From an uncultured Flavobacteriales bacterium (lineage in GTDB: Bacteria > Bacteroidota > Bacteroidia > Flavobacteriales_D > Crocinitomicaceae): a DNA stretch of 64,000 nucleotides. The notes beneath the pieces are model-generated. The model ran no database searches. It was given only the letters and a program-made list of their open reading frames with translations, and was not told the DNA's origin. The translations under genes and the position numbers were made by a program. Numbering within the stretch: position 1 is the first letter of the stretch; each line of letters starts with the position of its first letter. The stretch lies in the NCBI GenBank assembly GCA_905478665.1, contig CAJQJL010000008.1:62001-126000 (forward strand). Reading direction: 5' to 3'. Positions 1 through 9,864 of this stretch are shown here, one piece after another.

Positions 1-1
1 T

Positions 2-946
2 GAGTTTAACATTGAGGATGTCGAAGGTGTTGATCGTGTCATCATCTCGGATGCATTCGGAAAAACCTTTGAAGTGATCAAGGGAGACAAAGGAATTTGG
101 ACAGACAAAAATGGTGGATGCATTGCTCAGGAGCCTGTTGGCTTTATGTTAGAGGCGATTAAGAACATCGAGTTCAAAGGATACTTGCCAGACAATTCGC
201 ATGCGCATTACACAAAGATGATGTCTACCCAGCACACGAAGGTTGAAATATTCGAGAATGGTGAATGGGCAAAAACATGGTACATGGGACCTGCCGCACA
301 AGATCATTACGGACAAATTATGCTACTGGATGACAAGGTCTACGGAAAGAGTACAACGCCTGTCATGATGAAAATTAAAGGCCTCAACGGCATCATTGAA
401 CCACGCTTTTTCGCTGATGCACGTAAATGGATGTGTACAAACATTTTTAGCGTTCCAATCAGTAAAATCTCAAAGGTAGACATCAAGTTCAACGAGGAAA
501 AAGAAAGAAGCTTTACTGTTGTGAAAGACGGAAGCAAAATGAATGTATATCAGCAAGGGAAGGTCCTCAACAATGTTGATACAGCAATGATCTTTAGATA
601 CTTGAACAATTATCAAAAGATTCACTTCGAAAAACCAAATTACACGCTCAATGACAAACAAATTGACAGTGTAAAAGCGACAAGACCCTTTTGCGTATTG
701 ACCTTGAAGGAAACATCTGGAAAGACAACGAAGCTGAGATGTTTCAGAACAAAACGAAAGGAAGTGTCACAACAAGGTGTTATTGAATATAAGAACAATG
801 ATCACGACCGCTTTTGGTGCCAATTGCCAAACGGTGAACTTGTACACTGTCAGTACTTCGTTTTCAATCCTCTCTTTCTAGGTCACATCTATTTCCCAAT
901 GGATGTTTCTATGCTTGAGACAGCCGATGGCATCCCTGAAGAGTAG
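2..946 (+). CDS. Partial gene: DUF4340-like protein (5' end outside the window)
   Basis: The frame is open from base 2 with no stop or convincing start (the first possible start is a GTG at 74), so this is the 3' part of a longer gene. The visible 314 residues have no membrane segment. The phrase VDRVIISDAFGKTFEVIKGD followed by W-T-D resembles the repeated units of DUF4340-type proteins (a beta-rich unit asking 'is this residual value applied to X'), which are common in Bacteroidota. That assignment is tentative. It lies 99 bases upstream of dnaN on the same strand, but dnaN has its own promoter element, so co-transcription is not required. No function is proposed. Confidence 0.6.
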   Translation, partial: EFNIEDVEGVDRVIISDAFGKTFEVIKGDKGIWTDKNGGCIAQEPVGFMLEAIKNIEFKGYLPDNSHAHYTKMMSTQHTKVEIFENGEWAKTWYMGPAAQDHYGQIMLLDDKVYGKSTTPVMMKIKGLNGIIEPRFFADARKWMCTNIFSVPISKISKVDIKFNEEKERSFTVVKDGSKMNVYQQGKVLNNVDTAMIFRYLNNYQKIHFEKPNYTLNDKQIDSVKATRPFCVLTLKETSGKTTKLRCFRTKRKEVSQQGVIEYKNNDHDRFWCQLPNGELVHCQYFVFNPLFLGHIYFPMDVSMLETADGIPEE

Positions 947-1014
947 CTAACAATTTGTTGATAACTCGTTGAAACCTCAGCGATTTTAGGTCATTCATAT
1001 TGACCCGAAATTGA

Positions 1015-1022
1015 TAGCTTTG
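1015..1022 (+). promoter_or_regulatory. Bacteroidota -7 element for dnaN
   Basis: TAGCTTTG matches the TAnnTTTG consensus exactly and lies 23 bases before the dnaN ATG at 1046. No good -33 TTG at the usual 17-23 base spacing is visible. Confidence 0.5.
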
Positions 1023-1045
1023 GGGTACAAATACAATTGTTTGAA

Positions 1046-2161
1046 ATGAATTTTGTAATCTCTAGTGCTTCACTGTTAAAGCACCTTCAAGGAATCTCTG
1101 GTGTACTTAGTACCAGTAATACATTGCCGATACTGGATAACTTCCTTTTTGAAATAAATGACGGTCGCCTAACAGTTTCTGCTTCCGATCTTGAAACAAC
1201 AATGCGTACTTCAATGAATATTGAAGCAAAGGAAGAAGGCAAGATTGCCATTCCAGCAAAGTTACTTCTCGACGTATTGAAGAATCTTCCAGATCAACCG
1301 TGTACGTTCACTGTTAGTATGGACAATTTCTCTATTGAGATTGCCTACGACAATGGAAAATCAAAAATGGTTGGATACAACGGTGAAGATTTCCCAAGAA
1401 CGCCAGGGCTGGAGAATGCCAATTCTATTCGTATTTCAGGAAGTATTCTTGGAAATGCGATCAACAAGACTTTATTCGCGACAGGTGTTGATGATTTGAG
1501 ACCTGTAATGAGCGGTGTGTTCTGTGAGTTCTCTCCAGAAAGTATCACCTTCGTTGCAACAGACGCGCACAAATTAGTACGTTACACACGAACAGATTCA
1601 CAAGCTTCAGGTAGCTCTTCTTTTATTCTACCTAAAAAACCTTTAAATCTTTTGAAGACGAACTTGTCGGGTGACGAAGAAGTACAATTGGAATACAACG
1701 ATTCAAACGCGGTATTTACATTTAATGACATTGTACTTATTTGCCGATTGATTGATGGTAAATATCCAAATTATGAGGCTGTGATTCCGAAAGAGAATCC
1801 GAATGTCCTTACAATTGATAGACTTCAGTTTTTAAGTTCAATTAAGCGTGTTTCGATCTTCGCGAACAAGACAACGCATCAGATCAAATTGAAACTTGCT
1901 GGATCAGAGCTTTCACTTTCTGCTGAGGATATTGATTTCTCAAACGAAGCCAACGAACGATTGACATGTAATTACTCGGGTGAAGACATGGAAATAGGGT
2001 TTAACTCGCGCTTCCTTATGGAAATGCTAAACAATCTTGATACCGCGGAGGTGAGATTGGAAATGAGTGAGCCAAGCAGAGCGGGATTGTTAATGCCATC
2101 TGAGAAAAATGAAAATGAAGACATTCTCATGCTGGTTATGCCAGTAATGTTGAATAGATAA
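1046..2161 (+). CDS. dnaN: DNA polymerase III subunit beta (sliding clamp)
   Basis: Encodes the ring-shaped processivity clamp that tethers the replicative polymerase to DNA. The protein (371 residues from the ATG at 1046) has the usual three-domain clamp length. Hallmarks are the N-terminal LLKHLQGISGVLSTSNTLPI stretch, ATDAHKLVRY in the middle domain, a YPNYEAVIP motif, and the C-terminal end LMLVMPVMLNR that forms the partner-binding pocket. A TTG three codons upstream would also be open, but ATG at 1046 gives the family's typical start MNFVISSASLL and fits the -7 box at 1015-1022. It ends at a hairpin terminator and converges on the DUF5916 gene. Confidence 0.97.
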   Translation: MNFVISSASLLKHLQGISGVLSTSNTLPILDNFLFEINDGRLTVSASDLETTMRTSMNIEAKEEGKIAIPAKLLLDVLKNLPDQPCTFTVSMDNFSIEIAYDNGKSKMVGYNGEDFPRTPGLENANSIRISGSILGNAINKTLFATGVDDLRPVMSGVFCEFSPESITFVATDAHKLVRYTRTDSQASGSSSFILPKKPLNLLKTNLSGDEEVQLEYNDSNAVFTFNDIVLICRLIDGKYPNYEAVIPKENPNVLTIDRLQFLSSIKRVSIFANKTTHQIKLKLAGSELSLSAEDIDFSNEANERLTCNYSGEDMEIGFNSRFLMEMLNNLDTAEVRLEMSEPSRAGLLMPSEKNENEDILMLVMPVMLNR

Positions 2162-2186
2162 GTGTAAACACTTCTACTTATGAACT

Positions 2187-2217
2187 AAAATCTACTTGGC
2201 AACAGGTAGATTTTTTT
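2187..2217 (+). terminator. Intrinsic terminator of dnaN
   Basis: Inverted repeat ATCTAC / GTAGAT flanked by an A-run and followed by seven T's. It sits between dnaN and the convergent DUF5916 gene, whose stop codon lies in the T-run. The A-run on the other side could make it work in both directions. Confidence 0.75.
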
Positions 2218-4708
2218 ATTGAATCATTTGTGCTTGTGCGTTTCGCTTTTTCTTTCCTCTAAAATACAGCGCATCAATAAAGAAAAGTACCCTCAGCGAA
2301 ACACTATTGATTCGTGGCTGTTGGAATAAGCTCCCGAAAGTGTCAAAATAATTCACGTCTAAATTATTCTTTGAGTGAAAAATATTGTTCTTGTAAACAA
2401 CTCTCAACTCACTTCCTGGCAAGAATACCCAACGGTAGTTAAAGTCGACAGTAAAAGCGTTGTAACTCGTATTATGCGACGATTCCCCATCCTCTTCCAA
2501 AGGACTGTAGTCATTGTCGATCATCACACCTTCATCCAGTAAAGTCAAGAATTCCTCGTAATGAACTTCTTGCCAATAATGTCTGACTCGCATGTCAATC
2601 CCCATACGTTTCGTAAAAATAAACTCAGTAACAAGCGTATTCTCCACAATTGTTCTGTCACGAACACCCAACAAAATGAGGTCATCATAATCCTCATCCA
2701 AACTCGCTACATATCCATAATCATTCTCAATGAAATTAACTGAGGCTTCCATTCTCACATTAATTCGATCCGAAATTCGTACACGAGGAGACAATGAAAT
2801 ACTTGATCCATTTCTACTTTCACCAAAAAACGATTGATAAGAGAAAACACCGTCCAGCGCAAAGACCTTACTGTAGTCAGTAGTAAAGAACCATCGGATG
2901 TTTGCATTCGGTTGATTAATCACTTCTTTTCCAAATTGCCGCGACTCAAAATGGTCCACTCCACCAACTGGATTAATATTGAGATTTAGGTTTGTGTACA
3001 CTTGTTTTTTGTGCAAACCACCAACGTTCAAGGAAATATAATTATAGCTTGTTAACTGAGGCTTGTACAGTTCTTCGTGTCCAATATAAAGATTGACAGA
3101 TCTGCGAAAAAACCGTTTGGTCGGTGTATAACTATTCCAACTCAAGTTTGCTCCGTATTCTCTCGAGTTATTGTTATACAAGAATCCCAGATCGTTCGGA
3201 TCATATGTTTCACTTTCTTCTGAATAGTTAAATCGATATTGCCAGACCCCTCCTACTTTACCAATAGAAGCATAGAGTGCATGTCCAAACTCCATTTCAG
3301 CACCAACTTCTTTAATGGCAGACAAATTAACACGCGTTGATACCCGGTACTTCCCGTCTGCCGAATAGATGTTCGCATCTGCCGAGCTAACGTTAGCATC
3401 TCTTGCTCCTCCCTCACGCAGCACGTTGGTGTTCACAAAAGAAACTGTACTGTTATTCTTAAGGTTTTGAGACAAGACAAATACATTGTAATTGGTTAGC
3501 GGGTTAGTCGCGAACCTTCGCTCATTTCCCAAGCTATCAATAATAATCGCCTCCGATTTCCCCTCAACGGCATTGAACACACCAATTCCCAACCCTCCTT
3601 TTGTTCGACCTGAAACTTTAGTCCCATTAATCATCGGTGCCGCATTTGGGTTGTTGACAACCTCCTCGCCGATACTCTCATCTACATCATCATACGCATC
3701 ATAAAAATAATATGGTGTTGCAGCTATTCTCCGCGAATAAAAGATGCCGCCTGTTCTAAACAAATCTGTCCCCTCCAAAAAGAACGGTCTATTTTCATTG
3801 AACTGCACCTCAAAAGGACCAAGGTTTAATACTTGACGATCGGATGTCGTTTGACCGAAATCGGGAATTAAAGTCATATCAAGTGTAAACGCATCGTTCA
3901 GCCCAAATTTCAAATCCATTCCTCCCGTTACCTTGCGTTTCCATGTTTGAGCGTCCAACTCCTCATCGTATGAGTTCTCCAGATATCCCGTTGCGTATGG
4001 CGTAAAGGACAATCGAAGGGGTGATTTAATATTTTCGATTCCTATGATCTTCCCCGATTGTGTAATTTCCCCAAAAACTTGCGGGTTCACAGGGTTCCAT
4101 GTTGAGTTCTCTCTTCGTCTTCGCACAGAACGCCAAAAATTGACATTCCATTCTTGAATATTTTGATTGGGAAAGCGCAGTGCCGAATAAGGAATTTTCA
4201 TTTCGAATGACCAACCATATTCTGTTCGCTTGGTTGCACTTCGCCAAACAGCATTCCAAGAAAAATCAAGATTGGTAACGCCTTCAATCGCATCCAGTTC
4301 AACACCAGCTGCTGTGATCATAAAATTAAAGGCATTCACGCTTTTGCCATAGGTATCAATATTTAGGGCAAACCAATCAGCATTCCCAAAATCATCTCTG
4401 GGCGATAAACTATAGCTCACTGAATCAGGATTCGGATCGTACATCTCACCGCTTACGTATAACGCATTGTTGTCATACATCATTCTAATCTTCGAAACAA
4501 ATTCTGATGTGCCACCAAAAACAGGGTCTTTTACCGTGAAGTCCGTTGCAATTTCTGCTTTCTTCCAAACTTCCTCAGTTGGAGCACCATCAATTATTGG
4601 AGGAGTTTCAGTTACGCCGATCCTGTACTCACGCTGGGCATGAGCAATCGTTCCTAAACAAATTAAGAAAACAGTAAATAAAACAGATACTCCTCGGTTC
4701 ATGCACAT
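2216..4708 (-). CDS. DUF5916 / CBM9-like outer-membrane protein
   Basis: An 830-residue protein starting with a signal peptide (cleavage probably after AHA, about residue 24). Residues ~28-215 form a carbohydrate-binding-module-9-like domain with the typical opening 'TPPIIDGAPTEEVWKKAE', and residues ~220-830 match the DUF5916 region with alternating beta strands, aromatic residues and LNLGPFEVQFNENRPFFLEG, a phrase I associate with this family. The C-terminal part is likely an outer-membrane beta barrel. Substrate and role are unknown. ATG at 4702 (third residue) is an alternative start. It is a stand-alone gene, 107 bases downstream of comEC on the same strand. Confidence 0.85.
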   Translation of the reverse strand: MCMNRGVSVLFTVFLICLGTIAHAQREYRIGVTETPPIIDGAPTEEVWKKAEIATDFTVKDPVFGGTSEFVSKIRMMYDNNALYVSGEMYDPNPDSVSYSLSPRDDFGNADWFALNIDTYGKSVNAFNFMITAAGVELDAIEGVTNLDFSWNAVWRSATKRTEYGWSFEMKIPYSALRFPNQNIQEWNVNFWRSVRRRRENSTWNPVNPQVFGEITQSGKIIGIENIKSPLRLSFTPYATGYLENSYDEELDAQTWKRKVTGGMDLKFGLNDAFTLDMTLIPDFGQTTSDRQVLNLGPFEVQFNENRPFFLEGTDLFRTGGIFYSRRIAATPYYFYDAYDDVDESIGEEVVNNPNAAPMINGTKVSGRTKGGLGIGVFNAVEGKSEAIIIDSLGNERRFATNPLTNYNVFVLSQNLKNNSTVSFVNTNVLREGGARDANVSSADANIYSADGKYRVSTRVNLSAIKEVGAEMEFGHALYASIGKVGGVWQYRFNYSEESETYDPNDLGFLYNNNSREYGANLSWNSYTPTKRFFRRSVNLYIGHEELYKPQLTSYNYISLNVGGLHKKQVYTNLNLNINPVGGVDHFESRQFGKEVINQPNANIRWFFTTDYSKVFALDGVFSYQSFFGESRNGSSISLSPRVRISDRINVRMEASVNFIENDYGYVASLDEDYDDLILLGVRDRTIVENTLVTEFIFTKRMGIDMRVRHYWQEVHYEEFLTLLDEGVMIDNDYSPLEEDGESSHNTSYNAFTVDFNYRWVFLPGSELRVVYKNNIFHSKNNLDVNYFDTFGSLFQQPRINSVSLRVLFFIDALYFRGKKKRNAQAQMIQ

Positions 4709-4815
4709 TATAATGACAGGCGCTAAAAATAACCATTCGGAGAGTATGGACTATGTATTTTATGGAGCTTTAACAGTTTTTCAATGACGAAATAGGACTT
4801 TAGCGGTTTAAGCGG

Positions 4816-6768
4816 CTAAAGCGACCTTATAAACGCCCCCGAACTCAAGTTATAATGATCTTCTTGTTGGTTCATGTACGGCATATCGACGATTTGAATA
4901 TCCCTTGGAGGATCTCCTTTATAGGAAGTACGGACGAACCATTTTTCACCTCCGTTAACAATCTCTACTCCACCTTCATCAGAGATAAGTGTAAGCTCTC
5001 CTGAATTCAACTTTAGCACTGTTCTACCATTAATCAATTCCATGTAGCGCAATGTCCCTGGATTTACCTTCTGGTATGCGTTCAACATATACTCAAGCTT
5101 ATCTCGATCTTTTTGACCTTTCGAAAACAGGCATATTAGCTGATTTCGAGTTTTTACAACTACCGCCAATTGGTTTGCATTAAATATGACGATTTCGTCT
5201 TTTGCATAATTTTCATAGCGGACGTATTGTGTATACCCGAATATAGAGATCAACGAAAAGACAAGTACCCACTTACCCCTTCTTTCCAATTCAATGAAGA
5301 GTAAGAAGAAAAGACAGAAATAGATTAGCATCAACACGCTCTCCGAAAACTCAAATCCACGCGCCACTGAACCTGGAATACTTTCTATATATTGAATTGC
5401 GAACAACATTACAGAAAGTAAAGAACTCAACAAGACACCAAATAATTGGGTCATAAATCCAATTTTATGAAAGAAAAACAGCAATAATCCTGTTCCCAAA
5501 ATTACTCCCGCAGAAAGCATTACTATCAAATTACTTAACGCGAAATAATTCGGGAACTGATGAAAATAATAGAGGGAAAGCGGAACCGTTACAAGTTGTG
5601 CAGCGATCCCTACCGCTGTGCCTTCCCAAATTTTTCGAAGCCATTTGTTCTTAATCCAAAAAGCATTGGCGATGGGCTTGTATAAAGTAAAAATCCCTAT
5701 CATGGCTAGGTACGACAACTGAAAACCAATATTGTAAATCAGTAGAGGATTTAAGATAAGAAGCACAAAGGCAGAGAAGAACAGAATATTGAGTCCATCA
5801 GTTCGTCTCCCCATAAGTTGCCCCAAAACAAGCAAGGAGAACATGAAACTTGCACGAAGTACTGATGGAGAGAATCCAGTTACGCCAGCATACACCCAAA
5901 TTATTAAGAGCGCAAAGAGCGATGCGTTGTTTTTGGAAATGTAGCGCGGTAATTGCTTGAATAGAAAAATGAGTAGATAAAGAACAATGCCAACGTGCAG
6001 TCCAGAAACAGCCAACACGTGCATCGCACCAGCATTACTAAAACTGCTTCTATCCTCTTTGCTCAATAGACTCTTATCTCCTAGAATGAGTGCTTGGGCG
6101 ATCGCTAAATCGGAGCCTTCCAAATGTGCCTCCAAAATTGAAGAAAGATATTCCCTGAGATGCTCGAACGAGTCAGTAATCCCTCTGGAGTCATCGTTCT
6201 TAATGAACTGAATATCTTCATCGCTAACAAAGCCAATTGTATAAATATTCTGATTATTCCAATAGGCTTTTGTGTCAAATTCTCCAGGATTATTCTTGTT
6301 GTCAATGCGATTCAAATCACTGTGAATCATCAAAACATCTCCCTTGATGATATTCTGCGCTTTCAATATTAGAAGTACTTGCTCTTCGTGAGGAACAAAT
6401 GCACCGTCTTCCGATCTCGCATGTATAGTACACACACTTTTTCGCCACTCAGAATCGTCTCCATCTATTTCATCTACATGAATCAAGTAGCTCGTAGCTC
6501 CCGAATAGGAATCGCGTGAGAAATAATCTCCCCGATATAATTGAACAGAAGCCGCTCCGAGAAAAACGAAAGACACAAGCAGTAATGCGCTTAAAAACTC
6601 CTTCCCTTTGTTCAACACCAAGAATAGAAGTACAATGAAAAAACTGATAAAAAAGAAAGCAAGAATAAAAAGCTTATCCAATTGTAACGTGTCCTGTGCC
6701 ACGATCCCAAAACACAGCATTGGCGCAATTAATAGAAAAGGTCTGCGAGCAAAACTCATAAATGTCAT
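4816..6768 (-). CDS. comEC: ComEC/Rec2-family DNA uptake channel
   Basis: Inner-membrane channel protein for transport of single-stranded DNA during natural transformation. About 650 residues, with N-terminal hydrophobic helices, a DUF4131-like soluble segment containing NPGEFD (~160-165), the family hallmark HVLAVSGLHVG (~250-260), and then the multi-helix competence domain (~235-500). The C-terminal beta-lactamase-like domain of the longer ComEC proteins is not recognisable; only ~130 non-membrane residues follow the helices. The open frame extends upstream to a TTG at 6819, but ATG at 6768 (or 6759) directly precedes the hydrophobic start MSFARRPFLLIAP and is preferred. A 7-bp inverted repeat (4798-4821) overlaps the stop codon. 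Confidence 0.9.
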   Translation of the reverse strand: MTFMSFARRPFLLIAPMLCFGIVAQDTLQLDKLFILAFFFISFFIVLLFLVLNKGKEFLSALLLVSFVFLGAASVQLYRGDYFSRDSYSGATSYLIHVDEIDGDDSEWRKSVCTIHARSEDGAFVPHEEQVLLILKAQNIIKGDVLMIHSDLNRIDNKNNPGEFDTKAYWNNQNIYTIGFVSDEDIQFIKNDDSRGITDSFEHLREYLSSILEAHLEGSDLAIAQALILGDKSLLSKEDRSSFSNAGAMHVLAVSGLHVGIVLYLLIFLFKQLPRYISKNNASLFALLIIWVYAGVTGFSPSVLRASFMFSLLVLGQLMGRRTDGLNILFFSAFVLLILNPLLIYNIGFQLSYLAMIGIFTLYKPIANAFWIKNKWLRKIWEGTAVGIAAQLVTVPLSLYYFHQFPNYFALSNLIVMLSAGVILGTGLLLFFFHKIGFMTQLFGVLLSSLLSVMLFAIQYIESIPGSVARGFEFSESVLMLIYFCLFFLLFIELERRGKWVLVFSLISIFGYTQYVRYENYAKDEIVIFNANQLAVVVKTRNQLICLFSKGQKDRDKLEYMLNAYQKVNPGTLRYMELINGRTVLKLNSGELTLISDEGGVEIVNGGEKWFVRTSYKGDPPRDIQIVDMPYMNQQEDHYNLSSGAFIRSL

Positions 6769-6889
6769 TGTTGATTGACATTGAAATGTCAAATCTCCAT
6801 TATGAGTAGCAGCATCCAAAAATTACAAATAATTGATGAAATACAAAATTTTCTGAGCCAAATCTGAATATTAACCCAGTCAAAATCAT

Positions 6890-6897
6890 TATCTTTA
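6890..6897 (+). promoter_or_regulatory. Possible -7 element (TATCTTTA)
   Basis: One mismatch to TAnnTTTG, 24 bases before the ATG at 6922 and within the region divergent from comEC. No convincing -33 element. Confidence 0.3.
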
Positions 6898-6921
6898 TTG
6901 TTCATTGAAAGACACATAATT

Positions 6922-7713
6922 ATGACAACCAAAGCAAGTACTACAACCACTTTTTTTCTGACGCTATTTTTTCTAATCAGTGGTTTTTCACTTGATGCAC
7001 AGGTAATCGACCAGCCGAAAGCTTCATTAACCATTGAATTTTCTCAAAGTAGCGGAACCAATGCAAGTGGAATGACTTACGACCCAAAAAGGGAATTATA
7101 CTATACCTTAATTGCGGGCAATGAAACCTTTCCGATGGAGGTGTTTGATGCTCAAGGAAATAATGTCTATACGACAGACGCTGGAAGCGATATGCGCGGA
7201 ATTTGGTGGAACAAGAAAACCAAGTCAGTGGAAGGAAACTGCTACAGCGATGGAGGTATCGTTGGAATGGAGTTGAACGAAAAGGGGTATCCAAGCATGG
7301 GGAGTAAGACACTCTTTAGTGGAAGTCACCAACCTAGCTCTAATGTATGTGGAGTATTTGATGGAAAAAAGAACATCTACTATTTCGATGGTGAACGCGT
7401 TTCCATTTATAGTCGAAAATCTGGAGAGAAAGTTAGTACGCTTGATGTAAATCTTGATAATTCCAAGATGGGATCCTTGAATTATACGTCAATGATTTAC
7501 ACAGGAATGAAAAAAATGGAAATAGGCTTGCTGGACTTCGCGAACAATAAGATCTATCTCATAAATAAAAAGGATGGAAGCTTGACGTCAACAGTTACTC
7601 TGCCGAGCAGTGTTAAAGCACACGAGTCTTTCCGATTTGGATACGCGAACAAATTCGCCTTTATCTATAGCACAACAACACGTAGCTGGACTGGGTATCG
7701 TATTTTTGAATAG
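6922..7713 (+). CDS. Secreted protein of unknown function, beta-propeller-like
   Basis: A 263-residue protein with a signal peptide (MTTKASTTTTFFLTLFFLIS, cleavage after about LDAQ). The mature part alternates short strands with phrases such as GMTYDPKRELYYTLIAGN, MRGIWWNKKTKSVEGNCY and NKIYLINKKDGSLTSTV, which look like blades of a beta-propeller. I cannot name the family. ATG at 6922 is chosen because the upstream extension to a TTG at 6898 adds residues in front of a good signal peptide and would overlap the possible -7 box. Divergent from comEC. It has no sorting domain at the C-terminus, so it is likely periplasmic. Confidence 0.8.
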   Translation: MTTKASTTTTFFLTLFFLISGFSLDAQVIDQPKASLTIEFSQSSGTNASGMTYDPKRELYYTLIAGNETFPMEVFDAQGNNVYTTDAGSDMRGIWWNKKTKSVEGNCYSDGGIVGMELNEKGYPSMGSKTLFSGSHQPSSNVCGVFDGKKNIYYFDGERVSIYSRKSGEKVSTLDVNLDNSKMGSLNYTSMIYTGMKKMEIGLLDFANNKIYLINKKDGSLTSTVTLPSSVKAHESFRFGYANKFAFIYSTTTRSWTGYRIFE

Positions 7714-7810
7714 AAACGACACTTTCCACATCTGAATAGCAACTCAACGAACTTCAATTCTTCCACAGTTCGTGTTTTAAGTATTGATCGAGTTTCGTTA
7801 GAATAAACGT

Positions 7811-7839
7811 TTTAGTTAGCGCAAATCTTGTTATTTTAG
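7811..7839 (+). promoter_or_regulatory. Possible promoter for the histidine kinase operon
   Basis: TTTAG at 7811 and TATTTTAG at 7832-7839 (one mismatch to TAnnTTTG), separated by about 17 bases. It lies 21 bases before the proposed TTG start. Confidence 0.35.
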
Positions 7840-7860
7840 CGTTGAACTAACACAACAATT

Positions 7861-9864
7861 TTGCCCTACTACAAGTTAACAACACTGGTTGTATTCTTAC
7901 TATTGTCTTTCCTTTCGACGGGTCAACTTTACAAAGGCATCCCCGAAATTGCGCCTTATGAGGAGAAGCTATCCTTGGTAGATGGATACCTCAGTCTTTC
8001 TCCGAATAAAGGAAAAGTCCTAATCAACGAGCTTTACAAAATTGCTGACAAGAAGAAAAACGAGCACCTTAAAACCGTGCTGCACATTTACCAAGGAACC
8101 TTTCTTTATTATACGGGGCAAAGCGATAGTGCCATTGTCTATTTCGATAAAGCTGTTATTCTAGCCAATAAAATCGAAAGCGTTCAACTGAGATCTACTG
8201 CTTCAATTCGTAAACTATTTGTTCTGCAAGGAAACAACAATTCAAAACCCATCTTGACATTGATGGAAGACGAATATGAAATAGCAAAAAAACATGGTGA
8301 TACACTGAACATGATCTATAGCCTTAATGGTCAGGCCATGTGTCATGAAATTCTTGACAACACAGAAAAGTGCATTGACGTGTACATGAATGCTATAGAA
8401 TTGGCCAAGGAAAATGATAATGAATATGAATATGGCTTCCTACTGAACAACCTTGGATTATTAAAGCTCCGTCTAAACTCGCCAGATGAAGCGATTGAAG
8501 ATTTTAAAATCGGTCTAGACATCGCTCGACGATTAAAAAACACACGACTTGAAGTTACCTTACGCGAGAACGTTGGCTACTACTACCTAACTATCGATTC
8601 AGTTGATCTAGCCATTCAGGAGTACGAGGAATCGTATGAATTAGCTAAAAACCGGAAATTCTCTCACCTAGCTTTTAATTCTTTGGTAAACCTAGGTGTA
8701 ATTGAGCGCCAAACAGGAAACTATGCCAAATGTGATTCTCTTTTAGACCTTGCTCTTAACATGGGACAAGCTGAAAAACTCTATTACGCCCTCTCCCCCA
8801 TTTTCTTAACCATGGCGCAATTAGAATTGTACGCCGAACGGTATACCAATATCCAACCTTTATTGGATAGTGCCTTGTTTTATTCCAAATACACCTCAAA
8901 AAACGAAATCCAAGAAGGCGTCTATCAAATCACCTATGAAATGTTGGAAAAGCAAGGGGATTTTGAAGAAGCTCTGGAATTTTACAAGCGTCTGTCCAAA
9001 TTCAGAGATTCACTGGACAAGACTGGGCACATGCAAATGATTACTGAGCTACAACTGAAATACGATGTTGAGCGAAAAGAAAAACAGCACGCCGAAGACA
9101 AGATAGCCTATGAACACGAACTCTCACAAAATGAGCTACAGACGGAGCGTTTAAAACAAAATATTGGCTTGGGAATCATTGTTTTCATCCTTGCCATCGG
9201 TGGATTCATCATTTATTACTTCAAAGAAAAGCACAAAAGGGAAGCTCAATTTAGTTCGGCACTGGTCAATAAGTTGGAGGAAGAACGCGGTAGGATTGCA
9301 CGGGATTTACATGATGGTCTTGGACAAAGTCTTGTAATCCTTAAAAACAAATTCAATAACTACGATTCTTCCAATGTAGAATCTGCAAATCAGATAAATG
9401 AGAATTTTACTGAAACCATCGAAGAAGTCAGGAATATTTCGCGCTCATTGATTCCACCAGAACTGAGAAGGCTTGGACTGCAAAAATCGATCAACAAAAT
9501 GCTTCGAGACATTGAAGAATCAAGTCAGATTATCACAACTTCGGATTTGGACGTACTAAATGACATAAATCTAGATCCTGGATCTGAAATTAGAATTTAC
9601 AGGATCATTCAAGAGCTTGCAAATAACACGATCAAACATTCACAAGCAAGCTCATTAAAAGTAGATTTCGAATTGCAAAACGGTCGATTACTAATTGTTT
9701 ATCAGGACAACGGAAAGGGAATTGACGTGGAAAGCATGTCGACCGAAAAATCTATTGGACTACGAAGCATTGAACAACGCCTCAAGTTTCTCAATGGAAC
9801 CATCAAAGTTGAAAAACCTGCGAAAGGTTTCAGAGCTGTCATACGTATCAAACTAAAGTCATAA
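7861..9864 (+). CDS. TPR-containing sensor histidine kinase (NarL/HisKA_3 type)
   Basis: Sensor kinase of a two-component system. In order: signal sequence (~1-22), a long periplasmic region of tetratricopeptide repeats (~30-385), a coiled coil (~395-430), one membrane helix (IGLGIIVFILAIGGFIIYYF, ~437-456), the HisKA_3 dimerisation box GRIARDLHDGLGQ with phosphoacceptor His484, and a HATPase domain with ELANNTIKHS (N box) and QDNGKGID (G1 box). The frame has no ATG before residue ~138, so translation must start at TTG 7861 or a neighbouring non-ATG codon; this keeps the signal sequence intact. The stop overlaps the next gene's ATG by one base (TAATG), implying translational coupling to its response regulator. 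Confidence 0.9.
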   Translation: MPYYKLTTLVVFLLLSFLSTGQLYKGIPEIAPYEEKLSLVDGYLSLSPNKGKVLINELYKIADKKKNEHLKTVLHIYQGTFLYYTGQSDSAIVYFDKAVILANKIESVQLRSTASIRKLFVLQGNNNSKPILTLMEDEYEIAKKHGDTLNMIYSLNGQAMCHEILDNTEKCIDVYMNAIELAKENDNEYEYGFLLNNLGLLKLRLNSPDEAIEDFKIGLDIARRLKNTRLEVTLRENVGYYYLTIDSVDLAIQEYEESYELAKNRKFSHLAFNSLVNLGVIERQTGNYAKCDSLLDLALNMGQAEKLYYALSPIFLTMAQLELYAERYTNIQPLLDSALFYSKYTSKNEIQEGVYQITYEMLEKQGDFEEALEFYKRLSKFRDSLDKTGHMQMITELQLKYDVERKEKQHAEDKIAYEHELSQNELQTERLKQNIGLGIIVFILAIGGFIIYYFKEKHKREAQFSSALVNKLEEERGRIARDLHDGLGQSLVILKNKFNNYDSSNVESANQINENFTETIEEVRNISRSLIPPELRRLGLQKSINKMLRDIEESSQIITTSDLDVLNDINLDPGSEIRIYRIIQELANNTIKHSQASSLKVDFELQNGRLLIVYQDNGKGIDVESMSTEKSIGLRSIEQRLKFLNGTIKVEKPAKGFRAVIRIKLKS

